From Helicobacteraceae bacterium (lineage in GTDB: Bacteria; Campylobacterota; Campylobacteria; Campylobacterales; SZUA-545), in assembly GCA_031260125.1 (NCBI GenBank), contig JAIRKM010000033.1, positions 1 through 41,321 of the forward strand: a DNA stretch of 41,321 nucleotides. The letters run 5' to 3'. The number at the start of each line of letters is the position of its first letter. Position 1 is the stretch's first letter. Below the pieces are notes generated by a model. It made no database searches. It had not been told where the DNA came from and worked only from the letters and a program-made list of their open reading frames with translations. The translations under genes were made by a program, and so were the position numbers. This document shows, piece after piece, positions 15,838 through 25,061 of this stretch.

Positions 15838-16371
15838 ATGCCTACGGTAATTACTCATGCCATCGTCCCGATCTCGATTGGTCTAGGGCTGGGCAGGAAG
15901 GCTGTCCCGATCAGGCTTATGGCGGCGGGCGCGATTTTTGCCATGTTGCCGGATGCGGATGTGATCGCATTTAAGTTTGGGATCGCTTACTCCGACGCGC
16001 TTGGACACAGAGGCGCAAGCCACTCTCTTCTCTTCGCCGCCGCCGCGCCCCTGCTGATGCTGCCGTTCAAGCGGTTTTTCGGCGTGAGCGCCGTGAAGCT
16101 ATGGGCGTTTCTTTTCGTAGCGCTACTCTCTCACTCTCTGCTGGACGCCTGCACCACCGGCGGCTTGGGAGTGGCGTGGCTTCTGCCGTTTAGCGACGAG
16201 CGGTTTTTTGCTCCGTTTCAGATGATCCGTGTGGCGCCATTTGGCATAAGCGCGTACCTAACCGATCGGGGGGTTGCGGTGATCCTATCCGAGCTTTTGT
16301 GGGTCTGGCTACCGATGTTCTGCATTGGAGCAATCCTCCGCGCGGCGCGGTACGCAAAGCTCAAAACTTAA
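15838..16371 (+). CDS. YdjM-like metal-dependent membrane hydrolase (DUF457)
   Basis: A 177-residue polytopic membrane protein. It has the YdjM/DUF457 histidine-aspartate pattern: THAIVP (His7), LPDADV (Asp39, Asp41), GHRGASHSL (His57, His62), and LLSHSLLDACTTGG (His99, Asp103). These residues would form a metal site at the membrane face, as in phospholipase-like and LexA-regulated YdjM proteins. Substrate unknown. ATG 15838 follows AAGGAG 6 bases upstream; the open frame upstream of it overlaps the previous gene. It ends convergently with the next gene, the two overlapping by 11 bases. Confidence 0.85.
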   Translation: MPTVITHAIVPISIGLGLGRKAVPIRLMAAGAIFAMLPDADVIAFKFGIAYSDALGHRGASHSLLFAAAAPLLMLPFKRFFGVSAVKLWAFLFVALLSHSLLDACTTGGLGVAWLLPFSDERFFAPFQMIRVAPFGISAYLTDRGVAVILSELLWVWLPMFCIGAILRAARYAKLKT

Positions 16372-16906
16372 CGTTAATGCCCGCGCTGAAGGCATCAATA
16401 TGCCCGTCATTGTCAAAAGCAGCGCCGATTGGGATACGCACTCCGCGCATCTGCCAGAACTCCCGCCGCGCCTCCGCCGTAACTTCAAAAAGCCTAAAAG
16501 CAATGGAAAGTCCAACTCCCACGCTCATTTCAGAGGCATTTTCAAAGTGGTCAAACCGCCCAACCGCCATGCCAATTGATATATAAGGAACGATCTCCTG
16601 CGTCAACAGAAGATCGAGGTTGTAGCCCACCGCGTATGAGATGCCGAGCAGCAATCCGTTGTCGCTCCCCTCGTTGAAAGAGAAGGTGCGCTCATCAAGC
16701 GTAAACTCCACCCGATATTTGGCATAGTACGGCGATTTGAAGTTGTAGTTCCAGCCAATCCTGCCCCCGTAGGCGGCGCCGTCGTTTTCCACCTCTGTTT
16801 CGGACAGCTCGCCATCGTATATTTCGCCGTAGGCGCCCATGTAAAAACTATCCTTATAGGCAAAGGAGATCGACAACAAACAGAAAACAATCATCAGTAT
16901 CCGCAC
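16361..16906 (-). CDS. predicted small outer-membrane beta-barrel protein
   Basis: A 181-residue protein. The N-terminal signal is hydrophobic (VRILMIVFCLLSISFA). Alternating strands with aromatic ends follow, and the protein ends in INVKF with a terminal Phe, consistent with an OmpA/OmpW-size 8-stranded barrel. GTG 16906 is preferred because AAGGGA precedes it; the frame continuing to 17131 runs through the lipoprotein gene and is not used. It is the last gene of a three-gene run with the LPP20-type lipoprotein and the barrel at 17490. Function unknown. Confidence 0.72.
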   Translation of the reverse strand: MRILMIVFCLLSISFAYKDSFYMGAYGEIYDGELSETEVENDGAAYGGRIGWNYNFKSPYYAKYRVEFTLDERTFSFNEGSDNGLLLGISYAVGYNLDLLLTQEIVPYISIGMAVGRFDHFENASEMSVGVGLSIAFRLFEVTAEARREFWQMRGVRIPIGAAFDNDGHIDAFSAGINVKF

Positions 16907-16929
16907 AAAAATCCCTTGTTTTGGCGTAA

Positions 16930-17496
16930 TTATCGTGAGCTTTTGCTTTGATCGGCGATCGCCTTTTGAGCGGCGGTTCTTATAGCCTCGATTCTCTTCG
17001 GATCGCTCAACAGACCCGCCATCTCTCGATCGGTGCTTATAATCAGCGAAATGCTCTCCATCACATTGGCTTCGACCCGCTCGCGATCGATCGTGTAGAG
17101 CGCGTAGTACTCCAGCGATGGCGACCACCAATTGTCGATTCTTTTGATGTCGTTGTTGGATTTTGTAGCGACAAAACGCGCGGCGTTTTCAATATGCGCG
17201 GCGATCCGATCCGCGTCAATTTCCGGAAAAACGCCCGCTAAGTCATCTTTCATTGTACGAACGGTTTGCTCCAAGGCGTTTCTCACCACTCTCTTTGCCG
17301 CCGCGTCCACTTCGATCTGCTGAAACTTCATGCCGCCCACAGAGGGAGCCGCGCCCGCAACCGCCTCAAACGGAGAACTCCTGTGGGTGATCCACTCCGG
17401 CGCGATCGACGGTATCGAGCCGATCTCCCTATTGACGCCTTCTGAAGCGCAGCCGGCGAAAAACAGCGCCAGCAAAAATGCCAGCCGCTTTACCAC
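16930..17496 (-). CDS. LPP20-like lipoprotein
   Basis: A 188-residue protein with a signal peptide ending in FFAGC, a lipobox. A PEWI motif lies soon after, then an alpha/beta domain with regular charged helices (AAKRVVRNALEQTV). This matches the LPP20 lipoprotein family of Helicobacter and relatives, which are outer-membrane lipoproteins of unknown role. The start is GTG 17496, inside the last codons of the upstream barrel gene (7-base overlap); no Shine-Dalgarno sequence is visible, so translation is probably coupled. Only the family resemblance, not a function, is supported. Confidence 0.7.
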   Translation of the reverse strand: MVKRLAFLLALFFAGCASEGVNREIGSIPSIAPEWITHRSSPFEAVAGAAPSVGGMKFQQIEVDAAAKRVVRNALEQTVRTMKDDLAGVFPEIDADRIAAHIENAARFVATKSNNDIKRIDNWWSPSLEYYALYTIDRERVEANVMESISLIISTDREMAGLLSDPKRIEAIRTAAQKAIADQSKSSR

Positions 17497-18284
17497 AAGA
17501 GGTAGCGCGCGCCTACGAACAGACGCATTTCAGTTTCGCTGCGCTCTTCGGAACCGTAGGTCGTCCCGCCTGCCTTCGCGGGGTTTTCGCTCCATTCGCG
17601 TTTGAGGTAATCCAGCCCGGCGTAGAGTTCAATGGCGTCGCTCAACGGATAGCTTGCTCCGGCGCCTAAAGAGTAGGCAAGAGCGTCGCCGCCGAAAAAG
17701 CCGTCTTCGCCTCCCGTAACGAGCGTTACGCGGATAAACGGCACGGCGCTCCCAAAAAATTTCAGCGAAGGAAACCCAAACTGGCCGGAGAGAAATATCT
17801 CGTTAATGTCGTCGCCCGTCGTCAAACCAACCGAGTAGGAGTGTTCGTTGAGGGTGTCCTTTATGCCGCCAGCGGCGCCAAAGCTCACGATCGATTCGCT
17901 TTCGTTGATGTTGTAAGAGCTGCCGTCGATTTTCAGCGTCTGAGTTTTGTCTCTTCCTTTCCAAATGACATCTGGAAAGGTAATGTTGTTCGTCTGCACC
18001 TTCCAGTCTCGATCGACCGATCGGTACGCGCCAAGCCCCTCTATGAACCAGACCCACCGCTGCGATCCGTCAACTGGCGCGGCGGCGCTTTGCGAAACCC
18101 GATGGCGGACGCGAAACTTGCCATCGTCAGCGCGAATTAGCTCGCTTCCAGCCGGAAGGCGTATCTGTCGTCCGTCCTGCATTCTGATGAGACGATCCCG
18201 ATCGGCGGGAGCAACCAGCACCTCCTCCGCGAAGAGCGAAGCGCACAGCGCGGCAAAAAGCGACAAACGAAGAAAAAGCGACAT
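17490..18284 (-). CDS. predicted outer-membrane beta-barrel protein
   Basis: A 264-residue protein. A signal peptide (1-19, ending SLFAE) is followed by a short N-terminal domain of about 60 residues with charged SH3-like strands (IRMQDGRQIRLPAGSEL). The barrel follows, ending in ARYLLW with a terminal aromatic. The last 90 residues align with the protein at 14925-15782 (PFIRV..GG, GAGASYPL, YLKREW, YGSEE), so the two are paralogues that differ in their N-terminal parts: Pro/Gln linker there, small domain here. It overlaps the LPP20-like gene by 7 bases. GGGTTTGGG precedes the ATG. Confidence 0.74.
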   Translation of the reverse strand: MSLFLRLSLFAALCASLFAEEVLVAPADRDRLIRMQDGRQIRLPAGSELIRADDGKFRVRHRVSQSAAAPVDGSQRWVWFIEGLGAYRSVDRDWKVQTNNITFPDVIWKGRDKTQTLKIDGSSYNINESESIVSFGAAGGIKDTLNEHSYSVGLTTGDDINEIFLSGQFGFPSLKFFGSAVPFIRVTLVTGGEDGFFGGDALAYSLGAGASYPLSDAIELYAGLDYLKREWSENPAKAGGTTYGSEERSETEMRLFVGARYLLW

Positions 18285-18421
18285 CCCAAACCCTTTTTAG
18301 CAAACTGCCAACGCAAAGCAACGATTATGCCAGATTCCGTTTAAGCCTCACCGTTTGGCTTACAAAGGGCTTTTTCCAGCATAGAGGCGCGTTTTGAGCA
18401 AACGCCCGCAATTTGCGTTTT

Positions 18422-19510
18422 CTACAGCGGGTTTTTGCGGGTATATGCGGTTTTTACGCGATCCAGAGTGCTTGAGAGGTTCAAAAGAAGCATATCGGCG
18501 ATAACAAGCGCGGTCATCGCCTCGCAAACGACCGCGCCGCGGATGCCCACGCAGACGTCGTGCCGCCCTTTGATCTCTATCACACGCTCGTTTCCGTGAA
18601 TATCGATCGTTCTTTGCGCTTTGCCAATGGAGGGCGTAGGCTTAAAATGCACCGTTAGATCGATTGGTTCGCCGGAGCTTACGCCGCCCAAAATCCCACC
18701 CGCGTTAGCGCTCAAAAAACCCTCCGCGCTCATCTCGTCGTTGTTCCCGCCGCCGCGCATAGACGCGGCGCGCACCCCCGCGCCGATCTCTACCGCTTTG
18801 ACAGCGTTGATGCCCATCAGAGCTTCGGCTAGTTTAGCGTCTAACTTGCCGTAGAGCGGTTCGCCCAGCCCTGCGGGAACGCCTTCGGCGCGGACTTTGA
18901 CGATCGCGCCGATCGAGTCGAGATCGCGCCGCGCCGCCTCGATCTCGGCGATCTGCTCGGCTTGCGTATGCACATCGAGCGAAAAGATAGGGCTGTTTTC
19001 GGCGCGCTCAAAATCGCATATACCGCTTTCCACGCCGCCGATGGCGGCGACGCCGCTCTTTACCGTAACGCCAATCTCTTTTAATATCAGCTTGGCTATC
19101 GCGCCCGCCGCGACTCTAGCGGCGCTCTCTCTGGCGCTCGATCGCCCGCCGCCTCTATGATCGCGGATGCCGTATTTCATAAACCACGAATAATCGGCGT
19201 GCGCGGGGCGGAAAACCTCGCGCAGATCGTCATAGTCGCCGCTTTTTGCGTTCTGATTGCGGATCAATATCGCAATCGGCGCGCCCGTCGATACCCCCTC
19301 AAAAACGCCGCTTAGAATCTCGGCGCGATCCTCTTCTGTTCTCTTCGTGCCGCCTGTGGTATAGCCCGGTCTGCGGCGATCTAGTTCACTTTGCATAAAC
19401 CCCTCGTCGATCTTCAGCCCCGACGGAACACCGTCGAGAACGCAACCTACGCCCGGTCCATGCGACTCGCCGAATGTGGTTAAACACAGATGCGATCCAA
19501 AGCTATTCAT
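18422..19510 (-). CDS. aroC: chorismate synthase
   Basis: A 362-residue protein of normal length. It has the three chorismate synthase signatures: GESHGPGVGCVLDGVP near the N-terminus, HRGGGRSSARESAARVAAG in the middle (FMN and substrate site), and GRHDVCVGIRGAVVCEAM near the C-terminus. It converts EPSP to chorismate, the last step of the shikimate pathway, and needs reduced FMN. The ATG at 19510 has GGAGG upstream and overlaps the end of rnc by 8 bases. The rnc-aroC order is known from Helicobacter and Campylobacter. Confidence 0.97.
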   Translation of the reverse strand: MNSFGSHLCLTTFGESHGPGVGCVLDGVPSGLKIDEGFMQSELDRRRPGYTTGGTKRTEEDRAEILSGVFEGVSTGAPIAILIRNQNAKSGDYDDLREVFRPAHADYSWFMKYGIRDHRGGGRSSARESAARVAAGAIAKLILKEIGVTVKSGVAAIGGVESGICDFERAENSPIFSLDVHTQAEQIAEIEAARRDLDSIGAIVKVRAEGVPAGLGEPLYGKLDAKLAEALMGINAVKAVEIGAGVRAASMRGGGNNDEMSAEGFLSANAGGILGGVSSGEPIDLTVHFKPTPSIGKAQRTIDIHGNERVIEIKGRHDVCVGIRGAVVCEAMTALVIADMLLLNLSSTLDRVKTAYTRKNPL

Positions 19511-20192
19511 CCATCTCCTCCAGTGCCGCTAGAGCCGTTTTTGCCGCCTCTTGCTCCGCGCTCTTTTTGCTCCCGCCTTTGCCGGTTGAGACTTCGGCGC
19601 CATTGATGTACAGCGCCATCTCAAACTGCCTTCTGTGCGCCGGACCCTCCGCTTTTGTAACCTTGTACTGCGGAATCGTGCCAAAACGCGCCTGCGTGAA
19701 CTCCTGAAGGCGCGTCTTGTGATCGCCAAGCATCAGATCGGCGGTGATCGGATCGAAACAGCTGTGCAGTATCTCTAACGCGCAGACTTTCGCGGGTGTC
19801 AGCCCGCCATCAAGGTAGATAGCGCCAAAAACCGCCTCAAACGCGTTGGAGAGGATCGAAGGCTTTGTCCGCCCACGGTTGCGCTCCTCTGAGTTTGACA
19901 GCAGCAAAACTTTGCCGATCTCGATGTGCTTTGCCATACGCGCCAAAGAGCTTTCGCTTACCAAAGAGGCGCGAAGTTTGGTCAAATCGCCTTCCGGACA
20001 GTCGGGAAAGAGAACGTAAAGCTCTTCCGCCACGATCAGATCGAGTAGCGCGTCGCCTAGAAACTCCAGCCGTTCGTTGTTGCTCCCTCCCCGCGCGCTT
20101 TTGTGCGTTACCGATGTTTGCAGCAATTCAAGATTCTTAAATTGGTATCCAAGCCGTTTTTGCAGTGCCTGTAATTCGTTAATATTGGGCAA
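19503..20192 (-). CDS. rnc: ribonuclease III
   Basis: A 229-residue protein. The catalytic domain has the RNase III signature NERLEFLGDALLDL with its acidic metal ligands, and THKSARGG upstream. A second acidic region (NAFEAVFGAIYLDGG) completes the active site. The C-terminal 70 residues are a double-stranded RNA-binding domain (GSKKSAEQEAAKTAL). It processes rRNA precursors and other structured RNAs. I place the start at TTG 20192, because AGAGG lies 5 bases before it and a TATAAT box at 20222-20217 would place upstream ATG codons outside the transcript. The start gives a normal family length. Confidence 0.95.
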   Translation of the reverse strand: MPNINELQALQKRLGYQFKNLELLQTSVTHKSARGGSNNERLEFLGDALLDLIVAEELYVLFPDCPEGDLTKLRASLVSESSLARMAKHIEIGKVLLLSNSEERNRGRTKPSILSNAFEAVFGAIYLDGGLTPAKVCALEILHSCFDPITADLMLGDHKTRLQEFTQARFGTIPQYKVTKAEGPAHRRQFEMALYINGAEVSTGKGGSKKSAEQEAAKTALAALEEMDE

Positions 20193-20209
20193 TATAGCCT
20201 CTTTCTTTT

Positions 20210-20237
20210 TTGTACAATTATAACCTTTCCGCATAAT
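20210..20237 (+). promoter_or_regulatory. candidate promoter of the copper operon
   Basis: TTGTAC (20210-20215) and CATAAT (20232-20237) are separated by 16 bases. The predicted transcript starts about 37 bases before GTG 20281. It overlaps the rnc promoter on the other strand. No CueR- or CopY-type operator is recognised; control by the operon's own two-component system is plausible. Confidence 0.4.
20217..20222 (-). promoter_or_regulatory. -10 box for rnc
   Basis: TATAAT on the minus strand (20222-20217), 25 bases before the TTG start at 20192. This box supports the TTG start over ATG 20234. Confidence 0.5.
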
Positions 20238-20280
20238 TTCCACACATTTAACCGCTAATCTTTCGCCAAAAGGAGGCACG

Positions 20281-21594
20281 GTGGCGACGCAATCCGTTAT
20301 CTGGCTCATTGATGGCATGAGCTGCGAGAGCTGCAAAAGAAGGATCGAAAAAAAGCTCAAAGCCGCAAATGGGGTGATCGAGGCATCGGTAAGCTATGAG
20401 CGAAACAGCGCGGCGATTACCTATGACGACGCGGCGGTCTCTTCCTCCGATCTGTCGGAGGCTATACGGCAGCTTGGCTACGGCGTGCGCTATCGATCGA
20501 ATTGGCTACAGATGGCGGGCGTTTTCGCGGCGCTTATAACGGTTTTTCTCATTCTGCGCGAGCTGGGCGTAACGGAGTGGCTCAATTTTTTTCCGGCAGC
20601 GGCGGCGGATATGGGGTATGCGGTTCTCTTTACGATCGGGCTACTAACATCGCTTCATTGCGTGGCGATGTGCGGCGGAATTTGCCTATCGCAGTGCCTG
20701 AACGCGCAGGCAAAAGGGGCGTGGCGCTCTAGCCTGATGTACAACGCGGGGCGTCTGATCTCGTACACGGCTGTGGGCGCGGCTGTGGGCGCGATTGGTA
20801 CCGCTATCGGCTTTAACGGCGCGGCAAAGGGGATCGTGCAGATTGCGGCGGGTGTATTTATGGTGGTTATCGGGCTGAATCTGCTGGGAATTTTGCCCTC
20901 TTTGCGGCGGTTTACCCCCCGTTTGCCGTCATCTTTGGCGGAGGCGATCCGCAAGAAGACAAGCGGGCGAGGTCCGCTCTTTGTAGGTTTGCTCAACGGC
21001 TTTATGCCGTGCGGTCCATTGCAGGCGATGCAGCTCTACGCCCTCTCCACCGCCAGCGCCGCGCAGGGAGCGATCTCAATGTTCTGCTTCGCGCTCGGCA
21101 CGCTGCCGCTGATGTTCTCTTTCGGCGCGTTAAGCGCTTTTTTAAGCGGCAGATTCACGCGCAATGCGATGACGGCGGGGGCGGCGCTCGTGGTGCTGAT
21201 GGGACTTACGATGTTTTCCAACGGATGGGCGCTTTCCGGTTTGACGCCCGTCATTGACGTTAAGCCGACCACGGCGAATCTGGACGGAGTAACGATCGAA
21301 AACGGCGTGCAGATCGTGCGAAGTACGCTTCTGCCGGGACGCTACCCGCCAATCGTGGTTCGCGAGGGAGTGCCGGTGCGCTGGATCATAGACGCGCCTA
21401 AGGGAAGCATAAACGGCTGCAACAACACGATGCAGATTCGAGAATACAAGATTAAACACCGCTTCAAAACGGGAGAAAATATCATAGAGTTCACCCCCTC
21501 GCGAAGCGGCAAGTTCACCTATAGTTGCTGGATGGGAATGATCAGAAGCACGATTGAGGTGGTTGGAGACGATGGCAACCGGCAAGACGGATAG
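20281..21594 (+). CDS. HMA - TauE/SafE (DsbD_2) - cupredoxin fusion membrane protein
   Basis: A 437-residue protein with three parts. Residues 5-68 are an HMA metal-binding domain with GMSCESC (Cys15, Cys18). Residues about 75-320 are a six-helix SafE/DsbD_2-type membrane domain with LHCVAMCGG (122-133) and GFMPCGP (240-246), where Cys and His could pass a metal across the membrane. Residues about 340-435 are a cupredoxin-like domain with NGCNNT (Cys380) and FTYSCWMGM (Cys416, Met418/420). This layout suggests capture of Cu(I) at one face and delivery to an extracytoplasmic cupredoxin site. GTG 20281 follows AAGGAGG. It is the first gene of a six-gene run with CopA and a two-component system. 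Transport direction is not shown by the sequence. Confidence 0.88.
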   Translation: MATQSVIWLIDGMSCESCKRRIEKKLKAANGVIEASVSYERNSAAITYDDAAVSSSDLSEAIRQLGYGVRYRSNWLQMAGVFAALITVFLILRELGVTEWLNFFPAAAADMGYAVLFTIGLLTSLHCVAMCGGICLSQCLNAQAKGAWRSSLMYNAGRLISYTAVGAAVGAIGTAIGFNGAAKGIVQIAAGVFMVVIGLNLLGILPSLRRFTPRLPSSLAEAIRKKTSGRGPLFVGLLNGFMPCGPLQAMQLYALSTASAAQGAISMFCFALGTLPLMFSFGALSAFLSGRFTRNAMTAGAALVVLMGLTMFSNGWALSGLTPVIDVKPTTANLDGVTIENGVQIVRSTLLPGRYPPIVVREGVPVRWIIDAPKGSINGCNNTMQIREYKIKHRFKTGENIIEFTPSRSGKFTYSCWMGMIRSTIEVVGDDGNRQDG

Positions 21595-21616
21595 CATAAC
21601 GATATGGGAGGAAAAT

Positions 21617-22084
21617 ATGAAAAAGAGGGCTAAATGGGTTGCGCTCGCCGCGTTCGCCGCCGCGTTTATGGCATTTGCCTTAAACGCAAACGGGCGGACG
21701 GCGGCTAACGATGGCGATCTGACGATTCAGATAAAAAACGTCAGCGAAAACGGCGGGTTTTATCAGGTAGATGTCGATGGGGCAAAGATGGAGGTGATCG
21801 CGATTCGCGCTTCGGACGGCACGGTGCGTACCGCCTTTAACGCTTGTCAAGTCTGTTACTCATCAGGACAGGGATACTATAAGATGGATCGAGGCGAGTT
21901 GGTTTGTCAAAATTGCGCAAACCGCTTCAAAGCGGAGAGCGTGGGGATACGATCGGGCGGCTGCAACCCTGTGCCGATACTCGGCGATGGCAAAAGGGTA
22001 ACGGACGATACGATCGTCATTTCACGCGACTATCTGCGCCGCGCGAAAATTCTCTTTGACGGCTGGAAAACGGAATACGAATAA
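21617..22084 (+). CDS. DUF2318 (FtrD-like) metal-binding exported protein
   Basis: A 155-residue protein. An N-terminal membrane anchor or signal (KKRAKWVALAAFAAAFMAFA) is followed by a soluble domain with NACQVCYSSGQGYY, LVCQNCANRF and RSGGCNP. These cysteine pairs are the hallmark of DUF2318, described as a membrane iron-sulfur or metal-binding domain and known from the FtrABCD iron-transport system as FtrD. Here no FTR1-type permease is present. The neighbours are copper genes, so the cysteines may serve copper or electron transfer. ATG 21617 has GGGAGG upstream, 22 bases after the previous stop. Confidence 0.85.
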   Translation: MKKRAKWVALAAFAAAFMAFALNANGRTAANDGDLTIQIKNVSENGGFYQVDVDGAKMEVIAIRASDGTVRTAFNACQVCYSSGQGYYKMDRGELVCQNCANRFKAESVGIRSGGCNPVPILGDGKRVTDDTIVISRDYLRRAKILFDGWKTEYE

Positions 22085-22094
22085 GGATTGAGAT

Positions 22095-24344
22095 ATGACG
22101 ACTAAAACGCTTAGCATCAAAGGCATGACCTGCGCCGCCTGCTCCGCGCGGATAGAGCGGATCGTGCAAAAGCTTGAGGGAGTGAGCAGAGTGGGCGTAA
22201 ATCTGGCGAGCGAAAAAGCCACCATCGTTTTCGATCCGCGTGCGATCGCGATCGGCGTTATAAAAAGCGCTATAGAAAAGGCGGGGTTTAAGGCGTTCGA
22301 TCTCGTTCCAAACGGCGGCGATAATCTGGCAAAGGAGCGGGAGATCAGGACGCTGTGGATCAAATTTACCGTTGCGGCGATCTTTGCCATCCCGCTTCTG
22401 TATATCGCCATGTCGCCGATGATCACCGTTGTGCGGCTGCCCACCCCGCTTGATCCCATGCAGTTTCCGCTGATCTACGCGCTGATCGAGCTTCTTCTGG
22501 TGATCCCAATCGTCGGCGTGGGATACCGCTTCTACACGGTCGGCTTCAAGCTGCTCTGGCGGCGAAGTCCCAATATGGACTCGCTCATCGCCATAGGAAC
22601 TTCGGCGGCGGTGCTGTTTGGCGTTTACAATATATGGCAGATAGCCACAGGAAAATTCATCGCGGTGGATCAGCTCTACTTTGAGACGGCGGGCGTGATC
22701 ATTACGCTGATTCTGCTCGGCAAGTCTCTGGAAGCGGTCTCCAAGGGGCGCACTGGCGAGGCGATCAAAAAACTTATGGGGCTTGCCCCAAAAACCGCGA
22801 TCGTGTCGCGCAACAAAGAGGAAGTGGAGATTGCGATCGACGAGGTGGCGATCGGCGATATCGTCGTCGTCAAGCCCGGCGGCAAAATTCCCGTGGACGG
22901 TGTGGTGCTGGAGGGGCGTAGCACGGTTGACGAATCGATGCTCACGGGCGAGAGTATGCCTGTTACGAAAACCGCCGGCAGCGCCGTTTACGCCGCGACG
23001 ATCAACGCTTCGGGGGTGATACGCTTTCGAGCGGAAAAGATAGGCGCAGAAACGGCGTTGGCGCAGATCGTCAGGCTGGTAGAAGAGGCGCAGGGGTCAA
23101 AAGCGCCGATCGCGAAGCTGGCGGACGTGGTTTCGGGCTACTTTGTGCCAATTGTGTGCGCGATTGCGTTCTTTTCGGGCGCGGCGTGGTTCGCGGCAAC
23201 CGCCGACGCGGAGTTTGCGCTTACGATCTTCATATCGGTGCTGGTGATTGCCTGCCCGTGCGCGCTTGGGCTTGCTACGCCGACAGCGATTATGGTGGCG
23301 ACAGGCAGGGGAGCGGAAAGAGGCATTCTCTTCAAGGGCGGCGAGGCGCTGGAGATGGCGCACAGGGCGAAGGTAGTGGCGCTGGATAAAACCGGCACGA
23401 TCACGGAGGGTCGTCCAAGCGTTACCGATCTGATCGCCGCGGAAGGGTTTGACGCTGACCGCTTACTGTCGATTGCCGCGGCGGCGGAGAGCGATTCGGA
23501 ACATCCGTTAGCAGCGGCGATCGTGGGCGAAGCGCGCAAGAGAGGAGTGCGGCTGGACAAGGCGGATCTATTTGACAGCGCGGCGGGGCGCGGCGTAGAA
23601 GCGAAGATCGGCGGCGAAACAGTCATAGTGGGAAGCGCGCGGTTTATGAGCGAGCGCGGGATCGATACGGCGAGTCTGCGCGCGCAGAGCGAACGACTCT
23701 CAGGAGAGGGCAAGACGGCGGTATTCACGGCGATCGGCGGCTCGCTTGCCGGTTTGATCGCGATTGCCGATCCGATCAAAGAGAGCAGCGCCGCCGCGAT
23801 TGCGCGGCTACGCGAACTGGGGCTGACGACGGTGATGATCACGGGCGATAACCGCAAAACCGCCGAATCGATCGCAAAGCAAATCGGCGTCGATCGGACG
23901 CTCAGCGAAGTGATGCCGCAGGATAAGGCCAACGAGGTAAAACGGCTTCAGGCGGAGGGGCTAAAGGTGGCGTTTGTGGGCGACGGGATCAACGACGCGC
24001 CCGCCCTTGCGCAGGCAGATGTCGGCATCGCTATTGGAAACGGCACCGACGTGGCGATCGAATCGGCGGACGTGGTGCTGATGCACAGCGATCTCTACGA
24101 TGTTCCCGCCGCGATCGAGCTTAGCAAAAGGACGATCGGCAACATCAGGCAGAATCTCTTTTGGGCGTTTGGCTACAACGTGATCGGCATACCAATCGCC
24201 GCCGGCGTTTTGTATCCGTTTTTTGGCATCCTGCTAAATCCCATATTTGCCGCCGCCGCTATGAGTCTAAGCTCCGTGTCGGTGCTGGCAAACGCGCTGC
24301 GCTTAAAAAAATTCAAGGCGGCGCGCTACGAAAGGAAAGGATAA
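22095..24344 (+). CDS. copA: copper-translocating P1B-type ATPase
   Basis: A 749-residue protein. It has an N-terminal HMA domain with GMTCAAC (Cys13, Cys16), eight predicted membrane helices, and the CPC metal motif (387-389) of Cu(I)/Ag(I) pumps. The phosphorylation motif DKTGT begins at Asp431, and actuator TGES and hinge GDGINDAPA are present. The substrate HP motif is in SEHPLAA. It exports Cu(I) from the cytoplasm or supplies it for cuproenzyme assembly. It starts 10 bases after the DUF2318 gene. P1B ATPases paired with SafE-like proteins often serve cbb3 oxidase assembly, so export and supply roles both remain open. Confidence 0.96.
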   Translation: MTTKTLSIKGMTCAACSARIERIVQKLEGVSRVGVNLASEKATIVFDPRAIAIGVIKSAIEKAGFKAFDLVPNGGDNLAKEREIRTLWIKFTVAAIFAIPLLYIAMSPMITVVRLPTPLDPMQFPLIYALIELLLVIPIVGVGYRFYTVGFKLLWRRSPNMDSLIAIGTSAAVLFGVYNIWQIATGKFIAVDQLYFETAGVIITLILLGKSLEAVSKGRTGEAIKKLMGLAPKTAIVSRNKEEVEIAIDEVAIGDIVVVKPGGKIPVDGVVLEGRSTVDESMLTGESMPVTKTAGSAVYAATINASGVIRFRAEKIGAETALAQIVRLVEEAQGSKAPIAKLADVVSGYFVPIVCAIAFFSGAAWFAATADAEFALTIFISVLVIACPCALGLATPTAIMVATGRGAERGILFKGGEALEMAHRAKVVALDKTGTITEGRPSVTDLIAAEGFDADRLLSIAAAAESDSEHPLAAAIVGEARKRGVRLDKADLFDSAAGRGVEAKIGGETVIVGSARFMSERGIDTASLRAQSERLSGEGKTAVFTAIGGSLAGLIAIADPIKESSAAAIARLRELGLTTVMITGDNRKTAESIAKQIGVDRTLSEVMPQDKANEVKRLQAEGLKVAFVGDGINDAPALAQADVGIAIGNGTDVAIESADVVLMHSDLYDVPAAIELSKRTIGNIRQNLFWAFGYNVIGIPIAAGVLYPFFGILLNPIFAAAAMSLSSVSVLANALRLKKFKAARYERKG

Positions 24345-24345
24345 G

Positions 24346-25050
24346 ATGAAAGTTACAATAGTAAAAACGGCGGTTTTTTCCATCTTGGCGGCGATCCTCG
24401 CCGCATGCTCGCAGCCAAAGAGTCTGGACGTGGTGGGAAAGGACTCGGTTCGGGCGTTTGAGAGCGTCTTAAACGCCATTCCCGAAAACGTGAGTACGGA
24501 CAAGGCAAACGGCGGCTGGTCGCTCGTGTCGCCCGACAAAACGGCGCGTTTTATATGGAGCGAAAACTACGGCAAAAGCCCGCGTTACGACGTGATGCTG
24601 GAGTTTGACGCGGCGCCGTTTATCGACGCCGGACTTGACATCGGCAAGCTACCGGGAAATTACGCGGCGCGTGAGGGCGCGTTGATCGTCGGAAACAAGC
24701 TCGGTTATGACGATCTGCAATACGAAGGCGCTCCAACGCCGCTCTCCTCCTACGAGAAGATCGTGGATCGTTACCGCAAAGCGATTGGCTATCACGGCTC
24801 GCTCGATCACTACAACGTCGATCTGGGCGATGGAAATCTCTTTGAGTGGGCGAAGGATTTTGCCGTAAACGGCGCCACGAAGGAGAATCAGGACAAAGAC
24901 ATCGTGTTCGTGCTGAACCCCAAGCCGCTTATGGCGGCGGGTGTCGATCCTCAAAAGGTGGATGGCTGGCTCTACGCCGAGGTAACCGTCGATATTGACG
25001 GGAAGCCGACGCAGGTGTACAAGTTCTTGAAGCCCTTTAATCTGCGTTAG
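24346..25050 (+). CDS. putative lipoprotein of the copper operon
   Basis: A 234-residue protein. The signal peptide ends in ILAAC at about residue 21, a lipobox. The mature part is hydrophilic, with no cysteine or His/Met-rich copper motif, and ends in KFLKPFNLR. I do not recognise the family. It starts one base after the copA stop and has AAAGGAAAGGA before its ATG, so it is part of the operon. A periplasmic accessory or sensor-partner role would fit the context but is only inferred. Confidence 0.78.
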   Translation: MKVTIVKTAVFSILAAILAACSQPKSLDVVGKDSVRAFESVLNAIPENVSTDKANGGWSLVSPDKTARFIWSENYGKSPRYDVMLEFDAAPFIDAGLDIGKLPGNYAAREGALIVGNKLGYDDLQYEGAPTPLSSYEKIVDRYRKAIGYHGSLDHYNVDLGDGNLFEWAKDFAVNGATKENQDKDIVFVLNPKPLMAAGVDPQKVDGWLYAEVTVDIDGKPTQVYKFLKPFNLR

Positions 25051-25061
25051 AGCGCGATAGA

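Noticed and set aside
20193-20234. ATG 20234 as the rnc start
   Set aside because: It lies upstream of the TATAAT box and would add 14 residues not typical of RNase III; TTG 20192 has a good ribosome site.
23138-23932. Open frame of 264 codons antisense to copA
   Set aside because: It lies wholly opposite a clearly conserved gene, and its product is Ser/Ala/Pro-rich low-complexity sequence. Long antisense frames are expected at this GC content.
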